Assembly (NCBI RefSeq): GCF_000001735.4
Contig: NC_003074.8
Span: 15,569,261-15,633,260, forward strand
DNA: 64,000 nt
Source: Arabidopsis thaliana
Lineage: Eukaryota; Streptophyta; Magnoliopsida; Brassicales; Brassicaceae
Direction: 5' to 3'
The number at the start of each line of letters is the position of its first letter. Position 1 is the stretch's first letter. Under the pieces are notes generated by a model. The model worked only from the letters and a program-made list of their open reading frames with translations, was not told where the DNA came from and made no database searches. Positions 32,684 to 44,461 of the stretch are shown here, in pieces. A program made the position numbers and the translations under genes.

Positions 32684-34239
32684 ATGTCAAAGCTAATGAC
32701 CAGAACCAGCGGATCATCAAGCCCCAACACGATTCCAGACCAAATCGAATCACCAACAAGCTCAAGATCGGTGACGCAGACGACAAACGGATCGCACCAA
32801 TTCGTGATACAAGGATACAGTTTAGCTAAAGGAATTGGTGTAGGGAAACACATAGCAAGTGATAATTTCTCCGTAGGAGGTTATCAATGGACTATCTTCG
32901 TCTACCCTGACGGTAAAAATCCAGAGGATAACTCTTCTTACGTCTCTGTGTTCATCGTTTTGGCTAGTGAATGTACTGAAGTTAGAGCGCTTTTTGAGCT
33001 TTCTCTTGTTGATCAAAGTGGTAAAGGGAAGCATAAGGTTCATAGCCATTTTAATCGTTCACTTGATGGTGGTCCTTATACGCTTAAGTACAGAGGAAGT
33101 ATGTGGTATGGCTTGAAAGTCTTTTCAGTATCTTCAATGGCATATATTATTGTTTTTACACTCGTTTTGCTGCTATATTGAACTGCCTTCTCAGGCTCAG
33201 AGCCCTCTAATTCTTGTTTCTTTTCTTTGGATTTTGAATAGGGGATACAAGCGTTTCTTCAGACGGTCCTTGCTTGAGACATCTGACTATCTTAAAGACG
33301 ATTGCTTGAAAATTAATTGTACAGTTGGAGTTGTCGTTTCAGAAATGCATTGCCCACGGTTACTCTCGATTCATGTCCCAGACTCAGAACTTGGATCACA
33401 TTTTGGAAAGTTGCTGGATACTTTACAAGGCTCGGATGTCACATTTGACGTTGCCGGTGAGAAGTTTCAAGCTCATAAATTGGTTTTGGCTGCACGATCT
33501 CAGTTTTTCAGATCAATGTTTTACAATACTCTAGCAGAGAACAACAGCGACGTAGTGATCAGCGATTTGGAACCTAAGGTTTTCAAGGTACAAATTTCGA
33601 GTTTATAGCTTCTCGTAATATTTTTCTCGTATTGTTTGTTGGTACTTATCCAAGTCGATGGTCCACCTTATACAGGCCTTGTTACACTTCATGTATAAAG
33701 ATTCCCTCCCAGGAGATGTGGAACCATTAACGGCTCATTCATTTGACCTATTAAGGCCGTCCGAAATAGATGATACACTGATTGTAAAGCTTCTGGCAGC
33801 TGCGGAAATGTACAATCTGAGTAGGCTCAGATTATTGTGTGAATCTCACATCTGCAAAGGCATATCTATCAGCTCCGTGTCCAAGATCTTAGCTTTATCC
33901 GACAAATATAATGCATCCGAACTAAAAAGCGTTTCCTTAAAATTCACTGCAGAAAACCTAGCAGGTACGATCAAGATCCAGTTTATGAGATCACGTTGAT
34001 AGATAATCTTCTTCAAGTTTGATTTTTTTACTGTCTTGGAAATTATAGCTGTTCTGCAGACAAAAGCATATGAAGATCTGAAGGATGACTGTCCAAACCT
34101 CCAGTCTGAGCTACTAAAGGCGGTCGCTGGTTATGACGACACAAGTAGCAGCGGAGGAGGAAAGTCTCAGAGTGTTTGGGCTCAACTCTCTAACGGTGGT
34201 GAGACCAGTAGCCGAAGGGTCAGGCAGCGAACCACTTAG
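32684..34239 (+). CDS. BPM6: BPM6-like MATH-BTB protein, CUL3 E3 ligase substrate adaptor
   Basis: Exons 32684-33105, 33242-33587, 33676-33964 and 34049-34239, all GT-AG with matching phases, give 415 residues. The N-terminal MATH domain (about residues 35-165: [75 protein letters not shown]) binds substrates. The BTB domain (about residues 200-320: [26 protein letters not shown]) dimerises and binds cullin 3. A BACK-like helical region and the tail [10 protein letters not shown]...RRVRQRTT follow. The family ubiquitinates transcription factors such as ERF/AP2, HB6 and MYB proteins. The number 6 rests on synteny with At3g43700 and remembered N-terminal text ([14 protein letters not shown]); BPM5 is the alternative. 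No disabling change is seen. Confidence 0.88.
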
Positions 34240-34640
34240 AAGTGCTTCTTCACATGTTGTTAACAAACTACTTTTGCTTACCACTCGTAAACAGATTAAC
34301 CGGTTTATCTAGTATGTACCGAATGAAAGGGAAGCGGAGCCAGAAATCTTGTACCACAAGAGAAGAGCTATGCGGCTGTGCACTAGTGATTAACCGGTGC
34401 TTAACCGGTGCTTCACCTTTCAGTTCCTTCACGTCTCTGTGGATTTTTGTTGTTGAGTCTTTTTTTCAAATTCTTTTCCCAGCTTCAAATTACTAGAAAC
34501 TTATGATGATATAATAGAAAGAGTTAACTATATTCCTGTATGGAAGTTATAATCTTGCAACTTGTAACACAGAATCCTAGGTTACATTTTTAGAATGCCT
34601 TTACATGATACATTAATGATATTTTTTTAATATTTTTCTA
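34240..34640 (+). other. 3' region of the BPM6-like gene
   Basis: Likely 3' UTR and terminator area. An ACCGGT word appears repeatedly (34298, 34395, 34407). The ORF at 34242-34496 has no domain. Confidence 0.4.
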
Positions 34641-34850
34641 TCACAATATTTTTTCTCGCTTCAAAAAATATCACGTTTTTCTACGGCGAAAAACGAAAAA
34701 AAATGGTCAGAAACAGACGTTTTCTACCATTTTCCTACCACAAATGTTCCGTAAGAAATCAATTTTGGTAGGAAATTTGATTGAAATTTTCTACAAAAAA
34801 TATTCATAGGAAAATTTGTAAGAAATCTAGTAGAAAAGTGAAAGAATTTA
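34640..34850. repeat. CACTA-like subterminal repeat remnant
   Basis: Clustered short words in both directions (TTTTCTACC, TTTCCTACC, GTAGGAAA, TAGAAAAG, TTCCGTAAGAAA) resemble subterminal regions of CACTA transposons. No intact CACT ends or transposase found, so the family is a guess. Confidence 0.35.
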
Positions 34851-35413
34851 AAATTTACTTTAATTTTTTATTTAATTTTAAAATACGATATTCCATAACT
34901 TATAGTTTCCTTCATATGTTTAGATTTATTTTAATAAATAAAATATCTCAATTAGGTTCTACCATTATTGCAATTATTTAGTACTATATATTACAAAGTT
35001 GAAGTGTATAAATATGTATTGATGACTACTATAAATTACCTGGACCCAAAGCTACCTAAAATCTCCTTTTTTATCTCTAATTATATTAGAATTTGACTCA
35101 GACTAAATAAGAGGGAGAAAGAAAAAAAGAAAAATTCCAAATATACGACCATATAGTTAAAGTCAAATCGTATCCGTGGAATAAACAAATAAAATTCCTT
35201 GCTCTCCAAGACATAAATGAAACCTATATAACTTTAAAAAAACAATAAAATCATTGAGGAAAAAAAAAAAAAAAAAATCTAGTAATCTACCAATAAAAAT
35301 TTCCTTTTATTTAATCAAAACAACTTTCCAAAACCTAAAAAGTAAATCAGATAGATTTGGCCTCTCTATATAAATTGAGTTATCTAATTAAGTGTTTTGT
35401 GTGTTGAACCAAG
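34851..35413. other. AT-rich intergenic region
   Basis: Nothing coding. An A18 run lies at 35260-35277. CTCTCTATATAAATTG at about 35363 is a plausible TATA element some 45 bp before the zinc-ribbon gene start codon. Confidence 0.45.
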
Positions 35414-35773
35414 ATGGAAGAAGCAACGACGACCGGTGAAGAAACGATGTGGTGTGGTCACTGCTGCGTTAAAACTCCGATCCGCCGTGAAGGGAACGCT
35501 GGTTCTGTCAAGTATGTTCTCTTACCAAATTCTTTTTTTCCATTAATCTTTCTAATGTTTAACTTTTGTGTTTATAACTTGGATATTAAAATAATTCGCA
35601 GGTCGTGTGATTGGTGTGGAAAAGTGCTAGCAGATGAAACTGGAACCGCTGAAGAATATAATCAACTCTTTCTTCGATTTCAAGCTTTGCAAGACTCTCT
35701 TACTCTTACCAACATGAGAAGTAGACGAATCAAGAAAACTAGACGAATCAAGAGAACTAGACGAATAAACTGA
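35414..35773 (+). CDS. Small TFIIB/BRF-type zinc-ribbon protein
   Basis: Exons 35414-35511 and 35602-35773 with a GT-AG intron in phase give an 89-residue protein. Residues about 13-50 read WCGHCCVKTPIRREGNAG then SCDWCGKVLADE, two CxxC pairs about 22 residues apart, the layout of the zinc ribbon at the N-terminus of TFIIB and the RNA polymerase III factor BRF1. The cyclin-fold repeats of those factors are missing. The C-terminus is basic with a repeated RRIKKTRRIKRTRRI tract. It could be a stand-alone micro-protein that competes with or bridges to polymerase, or a remnant of a longer gene. A TATA-like element lies upstream. Without the intron the frame would read 119 codons, but the second CxxC block fits better after splicing. 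Confidence 0.62.
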   Translation: MEEATTTGEETMWCGHCCVKTPIRREGNAGSVKYVLLPNSFFPLIFLMFNFCVYNLDIKIIRRSCDWCGKVLADETGTAEEYNQLFLRFQALQDSLTLTNMRSRRIKKTRRIKRTRRIN

Positions 35774-36347
35774 TTTTATTTTGTTCATGTTTTTTGAACA
35801 GAGATTAGGGTTTCATCTCTTGGCCGGTTTAGTTTGGTTAGTGAACCCGAGCCGGTTCTAGGTTTTTTTTTTTTTTGGGTTTGATGTTTGTGGGTTGGGC
35901 CTTCAGGATTTGTATGGGTCTATTTCTAGAAATAGCCCATTGACATTATTTATAAAATTTGAAACCTTCTAACAAAAAAAAAACTGATTTTATTTTTTCA
36001 TTGAATTTTTTCAGACAATGAATTTTAGAAAATCTTATATTTGAATAGTTAGATATTATCGGAAATCTTTTATATTCAGACTTAAGTTTTATCTCTTAAA
36101 TTGTAAACCAATATGGATATGGTTGTAAATCTTTTTTTCTTCTAAGAGATAAATAAGATACTTTTTGATAAACACAAATAAGATATTATATATATCCAAA
36201 ATATTTGTTACACGCTGATAAACAAGTATCACCCAATGAGATTAGACTTAACAAAAAGTAATAGAATTAATCAGTTAGGAATAGGACGAGTGGATACATA
36301 TACATATAATCGTGGAAGTGGTGAAGGAAGAGGTATAATTACAAGAG
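35774..36347. other. Intergenic region between zinc-ribbon and F-box genes
   Basis: T-rich after the stop (35866-35878), with AT-rich sequence containing ATATATATCC at 36186-36196 and TACATATACATATAATCG at 36295-36312 near the F-box gene start. No gene. Confidence 0.45.
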
Positions 36348-37484
36348 ATGGAGACAACGCCAAAACGATCCAAGACTTTGTTAATGTCAAACGGAGAAGA
36401 GAGAAGAAGCATGACGTTTGGTATTGAGATGCTTCCTGATGATTTAGTATTAAGTTGTCTAGCTCGTGTGCCAAGAATGTACTATCCAATTCTCTCCTTA
36501 GTCTCCAAGAGATTCCGTTCTTTCCTCACTTCAACGGAGCTTTACCAAACCCGAAACCTCTTAGGCAGCACCGAGAGTTTTCTCTTCGTGTGCTTACGAA
36601 TCGTCAACGATTCTAACCCACTACGTTTGTTTACTCTCTGCCGGAGACCAAATAGCTTGACGAAAGTTATGGTCCCAATTTTATCTCCCGATTCTATTCC
36701 CAAGTTCTTGCCAGATGTTGTACTGGTTGGTTCTAATATCTATGTCATTGGCGGTTTAATAAACAACAATGCATCTCATAAAGTCATGGTCATGGACTGT
36801 CGTTCTCACACATGGCGTGAGGCCCAAGGCACGTGTGTCGCCCGTGTGAGCCCATCTGCTTGCGTTCTTGATGGAAAAATATATGTAGCAGGAGGCTGCA
36901 AAAATCTAGATGCAACTATGTGGATGGAGGTATTCGATACAAAGACTGAAAGTTGGGAGTTTGTGTCGAGTCCTGGCGAGGAAATTTGTAGGGACCTTAC
37001 TAGCTGCGAAAGCATAGGGTATGATGGAAATGTCTACGTGGAATCTATGAAGACGTATGGACTTTACGAGCTGCATAAAGGGAGATGGAGAGAAGGACAA
37101 TACTCGATGAGTAGGGGTGGTAGTTTATCATCTCAATGTGTGATCGATAACGTGCTCTATCGTTCTTGGAGCTATATGGTCGAGTGGTACGACTCTGAGA
37201 ACAAATTGTGGAATAGCTTGAAGGGTTTGGAGAAATTGTTTATCGTTACTAATCAGTATGTTCCTACTAAATGCGTGAATTATGGTGGAAAATTGGCGGT
37301 ATTCTGGCTCGAGAAGGTGTATGCTAAACATCTTCATCAAGAGACAAAGATTTGGTGTGCGGTAATTACGATTGAAAGACGCAAAAAAGAGGAGATCTGG
37401 GGGACTCGTGAGTGGTTCGACCTTGTGTTTACAACTAATGAGGAAATGGTTGACTTAACGCATGTTTTTGCTGCTACTCTTTAA
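36348..37484 (+). CDS. F-box/kelch-repeat protein, SCF ubiquitin ligase specificity subunit
   Basis: Single-exon gene of 378 residues starting METTPKRSKTLLMSNG. The F-box is near residues 26-65 (IEMLPDDLVLSCLARVPRMY, YPILSLVSKRFRSFLTS), which binds SKP1-like ASK proteins. Kelch repeats follow: SNIYVIGGLINNNASHKVMV, DCRSHTWREA, DGKIYVAGGCKNLDATMWME, TKTESWEFV and two weaker ones. A C-terminal region typical of the large Brassicaceae F-box/kelch family (IWCAVITIERRKKEEIWGT) closes it. This family evolves by birth and death; substrates are mostly unknown. The position fits At3g43710 from memory. No damage seen. Confidence 0.9.
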   Translation: METTPKRSKTLLMSNGEERRSMTFGIEMLPDDLVLSCLARVPRMYYPILSLVSKRFRSFLTSTELYQTRNLLGSTESFLFVCLRIVNDSNPLRLFTLCRRPNSLTKVMVPILSPDSIPKFLPDVVLVGSNIYVIGGLINNNASHKVMVMDCRSHTWREAQGTCVARVSPSACVLDGKIYVAGGCKNLDATMWMEVFDTKTESWEFVSSPGEEICRDLTSCESIGYDGNVYVESMKTYGLYELHKGRWREGQYSMSRGGSLSSQCVIDNVLYRSWSYMVEWYDSENKLWNSLKGLEKLFIVTNQYVPTKCVNYGGKLAVFWLEKVYAKHLHQETKIWCAVITIERRKKEEIWGTREWFDLVFTTNEEMVDLTHVFAATL

Positions 37485-37762
37485 TTGATAGATCGTCCTG
37501 TTGTTGTTTTTATTAAGGGATTATATTGTGTCCTCCTCGATTTATGTAACTACAAAAGAATTTGGTTCTAGAGTGTATGATTCCATCTTCTGAAACTCTT
37601 CTAATTTACATGCATGTCTTTTTTGTTATCATTTTTCACTTCCGGCAAAAACACCTCAAATGTCCGGCAAGATTGTTGCTTAATGGTAGCCTTTTACGAC
37701 AATCACAGTAATCTTTTTATAATAATGTGTCAAAAAAACAAAGAAAATATTGAGACACAGGT
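37485..37762 (+). other. 3' flank of the F-box/kelch gene
   Basis: Likely 3' UTR. Nothing else supported. Confidence 0.4.
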
Positions 37763-38335
37763 TTAACTTCTTGTTGGAATTGAACGGGGTGTGAGACCAA
37801 GATCTTTGGCTTGTTGGAGAGCTAGAAGCATCGCCAGAGCTTCTGCCGTGAGAGCCGATCTGATGTTTCTTGCTAAGGATTGATTAGAGAGATCGGCTTC
37901 ATGAAGGTGACTTTTAATTATCCATCCGAATCCTGCCTCTTTAGTTTCAGCTTTCCAAGCCGCATCAGTATAAATCTGAGTATAACTTGTGTCGATTTTC
38001 CTTATGGTTTGTACTCGGGTAGGAGGGGATGGCTTGGAGGAGGTTTGTTGAGTGATACTCCATTCTCTAGCTTGTATGATTGTTTGTTGCAAAGCTTTTG
38101 GTGGGGAGATGGTTCTATCTTCAAGTAGTTTCTTGTTTCGTGCTGTCCAAATAGTCCAGAAGATCCAGGGAGCTAGGGGTACTGCACCTAATCCTGTCGG
38201 GGGTAGATTGATCAGTCGATACGAGGCTTCTATGCCTGAGCACAGTGAGAGGATTCGAGAGGGTTCCAAGATGGTTTTAAAAGGAGCGTGTGTCCACAAG
38301 TGGGTGGCAAAGGTGCAGTGGAAGGTCTAGGTCTA
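37763..38335 (-). pseudogene. LINE (non-LTR retrotransposon) tail: zf-RVT and RNase H-like fragment
   Basis: Minus strand: HCTFATHLWTHAPFKTILEP is the end of the zinc-binding region after plant LINE reverse transcriptase. Then APWIFWTIWTARNKKLLEDR, an RNase H-like domain (YTQIYTDAAWKAETKEAGFG with the catalytic D) and ALTAEALAMLLALQQAKDLG. The frame ends early (LTPRSIPTRS) and both sides are missing, so this is a truncated relic. Confidence 0.82.
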
Positions 38336-39990
38336 AGTAGAAGCATGGTGCAAGTGTGTGTACTAATAGAAGTAACCCCAGCAATTGAAGTAGACATTAT
38401 TTACTGTAAAATTATTATCAGTAGTGCTAATTAACATTTATGAAATTATCTTTATTTTCTGTTCCTTTAAATTTTTGTAAAATAGAAAAAACTAATATAT
38501 GAAGGAAAAAAAAAATTTGAAAATATGAAAAGTTTTCTAAATATTTTGTTACCAAATAATATAAAAAGTATAAAAATGTAAATTTTTATTTTATTAAATT
38601 TATAAATGAAAATAAATTTTTTTATTATTAGTGTCTCTAAATTTATCATTATTTCATCTTTAATTACAATAGACAATCACAATAGCTATCTCATTGAATG
38701 ATATTTTTAAAATTTACGAGTTTGATATTTAAACAACATTATAAATATGAGAAAATATGACAATACATTGAAGCAAGATGTATATAAATATAGTTATTAG
38801 AATACATTTAATAATTCATAGTAGTCTCACAATTTTGATTATACTATCATAAGTGACCAATCGCGATTAGTCGTATCACTAATTGATACTTTCGACATCA
38901 TGTTAATTAATATTTTTAAATTATAATATTATATATATATTAAGATATTTATGAAAAAGAAAAAAAAAAAGAATTATATATGTATAGAATAGAAATGTAA
39001 GCTTTTGAAAAACAACATATGAATAAAAATATATATAAATAAAAAATCTAAATTTCTGAAAAAAATGTGAATACATTAAACTTCTATATTAATTTTGCTA
39101 ATCTTTTATTTTTTTGCGACTTTGATTGAGGTAAATTTTTGGATTTAAAAAAGAAGGATAGAATATTTGCATACATCACTTGAAACTTGAGAGGATAGCC
39201 AATCATATTCGTTATAATTAATATGAAGCCGACGAGCAAACAGAAAAATCTGACCAATAAAAATTAAATATGAAGATAAAAATAACTTTTGCGATTTGGG
39301 TAAAAAAAAGTAACCACCGTCTATAAAGATTAAAGGATAGAATAATGTTAATTACTGTGTTATTTTCCGGTTTCTTGAGAAGTTGAAACTGGAAAGAAAT
39401 CATGTCTATCGAATCTGACACGTCGTTTCATCGAAATCTCTTCGGCTGACGACTGTTTTCTTGACAATCGTTTTCTAAAGGATAATTTCGTTTCACTCAC
39501 TGGAGTAACCACCAAATATATATATTATATGGCAGAAATGTAAATAATTTTAATACTGGGTGGCCCGATTCAGAGACAGTGACACTTTAATATCTGAACA
39601 TATATTTTTTAACACGTTATTTCTTTCCAAAATATTGGTGCAAAATAGTAAAATATGCTATCTTGTGAGAATATTTAGGAAAATTTAACGACCAGTACAT
39701 AACTAATATGAGATAATCAACTATATATGCTATATATGCGTCTTGATCTTCTTTAACATTTTCCTACAATTCAAAATTGTCTTTTGTCCTTTTTTCTTGA
39801 TATAATATTTCTTTTTGTGCGGTCATGTCTGTAATAACAAAACAAATTATAAATACCCAAACCAGACCCTTATGAAACTTCAAGAATCCAATTTCATGTG
39901 TTCCATCTTCAAATACGGGTTAAAAGTTGAAACTTGGTGAAGTTGGAGGAGATCTCTTGCAAGACAAGATGACAATTTGAACGATACTTT
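38336..39990. other. AT-rich gene-free DNA
   Basis: Mostly above 75% A+T, many short poly-A/T and TATA runs. Short ORFs are accidental. No repeat or domain recognised. Confidence 0.45.
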
Positions 39991-40440
39991 AATATGGGGC
40001 ACGTTAAAATGTCACGTAAAATCTGTTGTTATTCAATCAAGACTTTTTAAAAGTATGTTAAAGTTTTGTGTTATTCATTTAAGATTTGTAAAAAGTAATC
40101 TAAAATTTTTATAAATTTTGGGTTATTGGATTCATACTCTTATAAAATGAGTAAAAGTTTTGTGTTATTCAATTAAAACAAAAGAATCTCTGATTGTTAA
40201 TGATTTCAATTATTATGTTATCAGTTCATGACTTTCTACATTTTTCTTCACAAAATAAAGTCATGAAAAGTCATGAAAGGTATTATCAAAATAGAGAGAT
40301 TGTTTGAGAGACTTTACAAGATTATAAAAAAAAATTAACAAGCTTATAAAAAATCTCTAACAATAGTTTTTAGGATTTGATTGAAATCATTAAAATTCTT
40401 TGTAAATCCGAAACCAATAACACCCCCTAAGTTTCGTTAC
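39991..40440. repeat. Possible MITE or repeat with GTGTTATTCAATTAAGA words
   Basis: The word AAGTTTTGTGTTATTC.ATT recurs (40056, 40155), with a related form near 40022 and the reverse-complement-like end CCAATAACACCCCCTAAG at 40413. This resembles short non-autonomous DNA transposons of Brassicaceae, but I could not fix both ends or a target duplication. Confidence 0.35.
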
Positions 40441-40659
40441 TTAGAATTTAATAAATGACTCCAATGAAACAAACTACACAACTTAATGTAGGGGTTCTAA
40501 AATTATTAGCTTAGGTATGCTATCGATGATACTATATATATATATTTTAAAACATCTCTCTTCTTTTTATTATTTTGAAAATTAACAAATTCCGCTACAA
40601 AAACTAATAATGAAAGAATCATGTTTATAAAAAAACTGAATTCGTTAAATAAAATAATT

Positions 40660-40925
40660 AACATATCGTAGTTGGTTTAGATTAAGGACGGAAAAAAATA
40701 CTAAGCTACACCAAGTATGATGAAATACATGGCCACACATGCCAAGTTTAGAAATGTACAACCAATTATACGAACTACATGTATTGCATGTCCACATATA
40801 CCAACTATATGACGACATGTGGTCAATATCACGAACATCTTTTTCCGGTATATCAATCGTCAAAATTTGGTGTTGACCATCCTTGACCGGCATTGACCAA
40901 CCAAAATATTCAAAAAAAAAAAAAT
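40660..40925 (-). repeat. Repeat family R, copy A (inverted)
   Basis: Reverse complement of copies B and C. It contains CCGGAAAAAGATGTTCGTGA and CATATAGTTGGTATATGTGG on the minus strand. On that strand a short frame reads HMSSYSWYMWTCNTCSSYNW and LYISKLGMCGHVFHHTWCS. Confidence 0.85.
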
Positions 40926-41249
40926 TTAAAATAAAAAGATATTCAATTGAATCGTTTCTACTGTTATATAATTTAAAAGGAAACATATTATATATTAAAC
41001 ATAAATATATTTTGTGTATCTATTTAATACATTGACTATTATAATTAGATAGTTTTTCAATTTCAAAAGTAAAATAAAAGTGAAATAAAAATAATTAAGC
41101 GAATTTATTGTTTTTACATTGTCAATAAAAAATTAACGTCTTATAGTACAAATGTTTTTGCTAAAATTGTTATCGTTAATTATCTATATATTAAAAAAAA
41201 ACTTTGCGACCTATTTTATTTAGACTAAAGAATATGTAAATTTTCTATA

Positions 41250-41757
41250 TTTTTTAACTATGTATTTTGATTTTAATTTTGGCAAAAAAATTATATTTCT
41301 TTTTACCATGTAAAATTTAGACTAAAGAGTCATCTACTTAATTTGTTCCTAATGAAATTAATTAAATATATTTTCATTTCCCTTTTAATTTAGTTTTGAA
41401 ATTGAAAAAAACTAAATAATAATAAGAATCATACAAAATATATTTTAGTTAGATATACAATGTGTTTATTTATTCTAAAATACCATAAACTATTCAATAG
41501 AGTAACTTTCTAAGTAATATCAAAAATAATAAAAATTTATATCTTTTGAATATTTTTGTTGGTCAATGCCGGTCAATGATTGATTTTGACAATTCGTATG
41601 CCGGAAAAAGATGTTCGTGATGTTCACCACATGTCGTCATATAGTTGGTATATGTGGGCATGCAATACATCTAGTTCGTGTAGTTGGTTGTACATTTCTA
41701 AACTTGGTATGTGTGGTCATGTATTCTGTTATACTCGGTGTAGCTGAACATCTTTTT
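41250..41757 (+). repeat. Repeat family R, unit with copy B
   Basis: About 508 bp, tandem with the next unit. It begins with TTTTTAACTATGTATT, contains AGACTAAAGAGTCATCTACT and ends with the 200-bp block like copy A. A and B form an inverted repeat with roughly 600 bp between the best-matched arms. Confidence 0.82.
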
Positions 41758-42262
41758 TCCTATTTTTAACTATGTATTATGATTTTTATTTTGGCAAAAA
41801 ACTTTATACTTTTTCTTTTGCCATGCAAACTTTAGACTAAAGAGTCATCTACTTAATTTTTCCCTAATGAAATTAATAAAATTTATTTTCATTTCCCTTT
41901 TAAGTTAGTTTTGAAATTGAAAAAAAAAAAATAATAAGAATCATACAATTTTTTTTGAAAAAATATAGAATTTTTTTATTTATTCTACAAAACAGTAAAC
42001 TATTCAATAGAATAAATGTTTTAAGTAATATTATAAAAATTCATATTTTTAAATATTTTTGTTGGTCAATGTTGGTCAACGATGATCAACACCGGATTTC
42101 GACAATTGGTATACCAGAAAAATATGTTCGTGAGGTTGGCCACATGTCATCATATAGTTGGTATATGTGGGCATACAATAAATCTACTTCGTGTAGTTGG
42201 TTGTACATTTTTGAACTTGGCATGTGTTGGCATGTAATCTGTTATACTTGGTATAGCTGAAT
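41758..42262 (+). repeat. Repeat family R, unit with copy C
   Basis: Second tandem unit, same order of blocks as 41250-41757, with point changes and small gaps. The frame in its final block reads HMSSYSWYMWAYNKSTSCSW and LYIFELGMCWHVICYTWYS and stops at 42258-42260, the same place as in A and B. Confidence 0.82.
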
Positions 42263-43610
42263 ATTTTTTCCCTATTTAAAATGGTTGTATAAAATGAGCT
42301 AAGAAGGTCACTATCAATATATAACTACATAAGACCTTAAGAAAAAAACACATTAGCTTTAAGAACTGATACATTGTCATAATGAAAATTTGGGTAGTAA
42401 ACAAAAGAGGTAAAAGACACATGGCTTAAGTAGACCATTTTTTATAGTTATTGTTTTAAGAAAAAAAAATATATATATGAAAATATATTACATATATAAC
42501 AAAAATATTTATGAAAATTTGGGTATTGAACATGTCACTTAGTGTTTAGTGTTTCTCTATATATACTGTAGAATAATGGGTTTAGTTTCACACAAGAAAA
42601 GAAAGGAAGAAAGAAAGAGAGAAAAAGAGAGAAAGAACTTAGCTAGTTGAATCAAAAGAGTCATTTCTGAGGAATGTTGTTTATATACGTGATATGATGC
42701 GGTTCGGTACAAACTTTTCATGCTAAATTGCTCGCTTTGACATTTGCATTACGAGAAATTAACACTACAACATTTTGTATCTTGATTGTACTAAAAATGT
42801 CCATCTATATTTTGATTGGCTAGTTAAGAGGAGGGAATAAGAAAAACAAATTTTGATTGTTCTTTGGTTGATTTTTAGTTTAATAAAAAAAAAAATGACT
42901 AGTAATTTCATGAGATTAACTATCAAAATTTTATGAGTTTTTGTATATTAATGAACATAAAATATAATAAGAATTTAAGAAATTGTTAGGAATGCCCATC
43001 CAAGGCTACCCCTTTTAAATTCCACCCCTTCTGGTAATTTATTTTCATTTATACACTTTTTAATTTTTAATGAAAATTTTACACCTATTTGAAAATGTTT
43101 TAGGTTAACATAATGAAATAGTGATTTTTTCTGCCAAGAATATTCCGAAGATACTTTTTCCGCTAAAAATATTCTGACGATATTTCTTATTTAATTGTAT
43201 ATAAAAAGATAGGTTGAACTTCCTTGCCTTGTTAAAAAAGCTTCAGAAGCCATTATCATGAATTAAAACATAGGAGTTCGTAAACAATACCACCTCTCTC
43301 TACTAAAATTTTAAAAGCAGATAACATATGCTCTTTTTGTCTGGCCTCATACCTAGTGCATAATCCACATCATTTCACAAAAGGCAAACCTCGTGCCCAC
43401 ATTATTGATGCACCAGAATATGTATCATGCATACGTTTAACACCATGTGAGCCCAAGATTGACAACACATACTGAAACTTGCCAAGCTTTCTGAATCTAG
43501 CAATAGTTGATTTTGTATGACATTTCTATTGGGAGATCGATGAGATCGACCTAAACCGAGTCGAAACCGATAGAGATTACAAACCAAAATCAAGATATGA
43601 TTATGGAAAT
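42263..43610. other. AT-rich intergenic DNA with a GA-rich leader-like stretch
   Basis: CTCTATATATACTG at 42552 is followed by a GAAAGAGA-rich tract (42594-42640), which looks like a promoter plus leader, but no ORF or hairpin that I can identify follows. The remainder is AT-rich. Confidence 0.4.
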
Positions 43611-43734
43611 ATTGTGGATTGTCAATATCCGAGTTTAGTAAATTTGATATTATGTCCAATTATATTATTTACATTGTGGATTGTCAATATCTGAGTTTAG
43701 TAAATTTGATATTATGTCTAATTATATTATTTAC
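43611..43734. repeat. Tandem duplication, 62-bp unit, two copies
   Basis: ATTGTGGATTGTCAATATC starts at 43611 and again at 43673; the units differ at about two positions. Confidence 0.9.
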
Positions 43735-43975
43735 ATTAGAGTTTATCATTTTGATGAAACTTAGATTTATTTTATCTTTATATAAGACAATAAATCTTGC
43801 ATCTTTATTATGATAATAGTCTAATATAATTCTTCCTAAACACTTTTGTGTTCTTTACTCTCATCAATTTATCGGTTACTAAAATTATCTTAACCCATAA
43901 TAAGATGGTTGTTATGAATATATTGTTAGAAGTTAAAGCATGTTAGGTAGATTGCTTGTATCTAAGACCATCTTC

Positions 43976-44231
43976 ATTGGGAGTATCTCAATAGAGTTTC
44001 TCATAATAATAAAAGTGTAAATAATAAAAAAGAAAAAGAGAGAGTGTAGAAAGTTTCTCATATGAGAAACTCTTAGATACTCTCTCTATCTAATGATAAC
44101 ATTTCTTTCTATAACATTGGTTCATTTTTATAAAAAAAATTAAAATTTAATCATATAGCTAAATTACAATAAAATACTAAAAAAAAGTTTTTTTGAAAAC
44201 CTTGTTGAGTTTCTTATTGATGGAGATGCTC
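43976..44231. mobile_element. 256-bp MITE, PIF/Harbinger-like
   Basis: Ends GACCATCTTCATT (left) and GAGCATCTCCATC (right, other strand) form a 13-bp imperfect inverted repeat. TAA flanks both sides (43973-43975 and 44232-44234), the 3-bp target duplication of PIF/Harbinger elements. The interior is AT-rich with an internal GAGAAACTC palindrome at 44056-44071. No coding. Confidence 0.72.
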
Positions 44232-44461
44232 TAAGGTTGTGTGTTATGATGATTGTTGTATAGCTTAAGAAATTGTTCTATGTTTCGTTCACTGAGTAAC
44301 CCCCTTTTTCCCCTTCTTTACGAGGTGAAGATGATGTTGAATAGCTGTTCAAGCTTGTCTCTCTTCATGGTGTTCTTTGGGATTTGGGTTTATTTTTCAA
44401 TAATACAAAGACATAGTTTTTCTTTAAATTTCTTTAATTATTTTTACGAGTTTTCGGTGTT

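Noticed and set aside
42545-42720. A possible MIR166-like precursor (GA-rich leader followed by GAGGAATGTTGT)
   Set aside because: Only about 10 bases resemble the miR166 star strand and no mature-like arm or hairpin follows within 200 bp.
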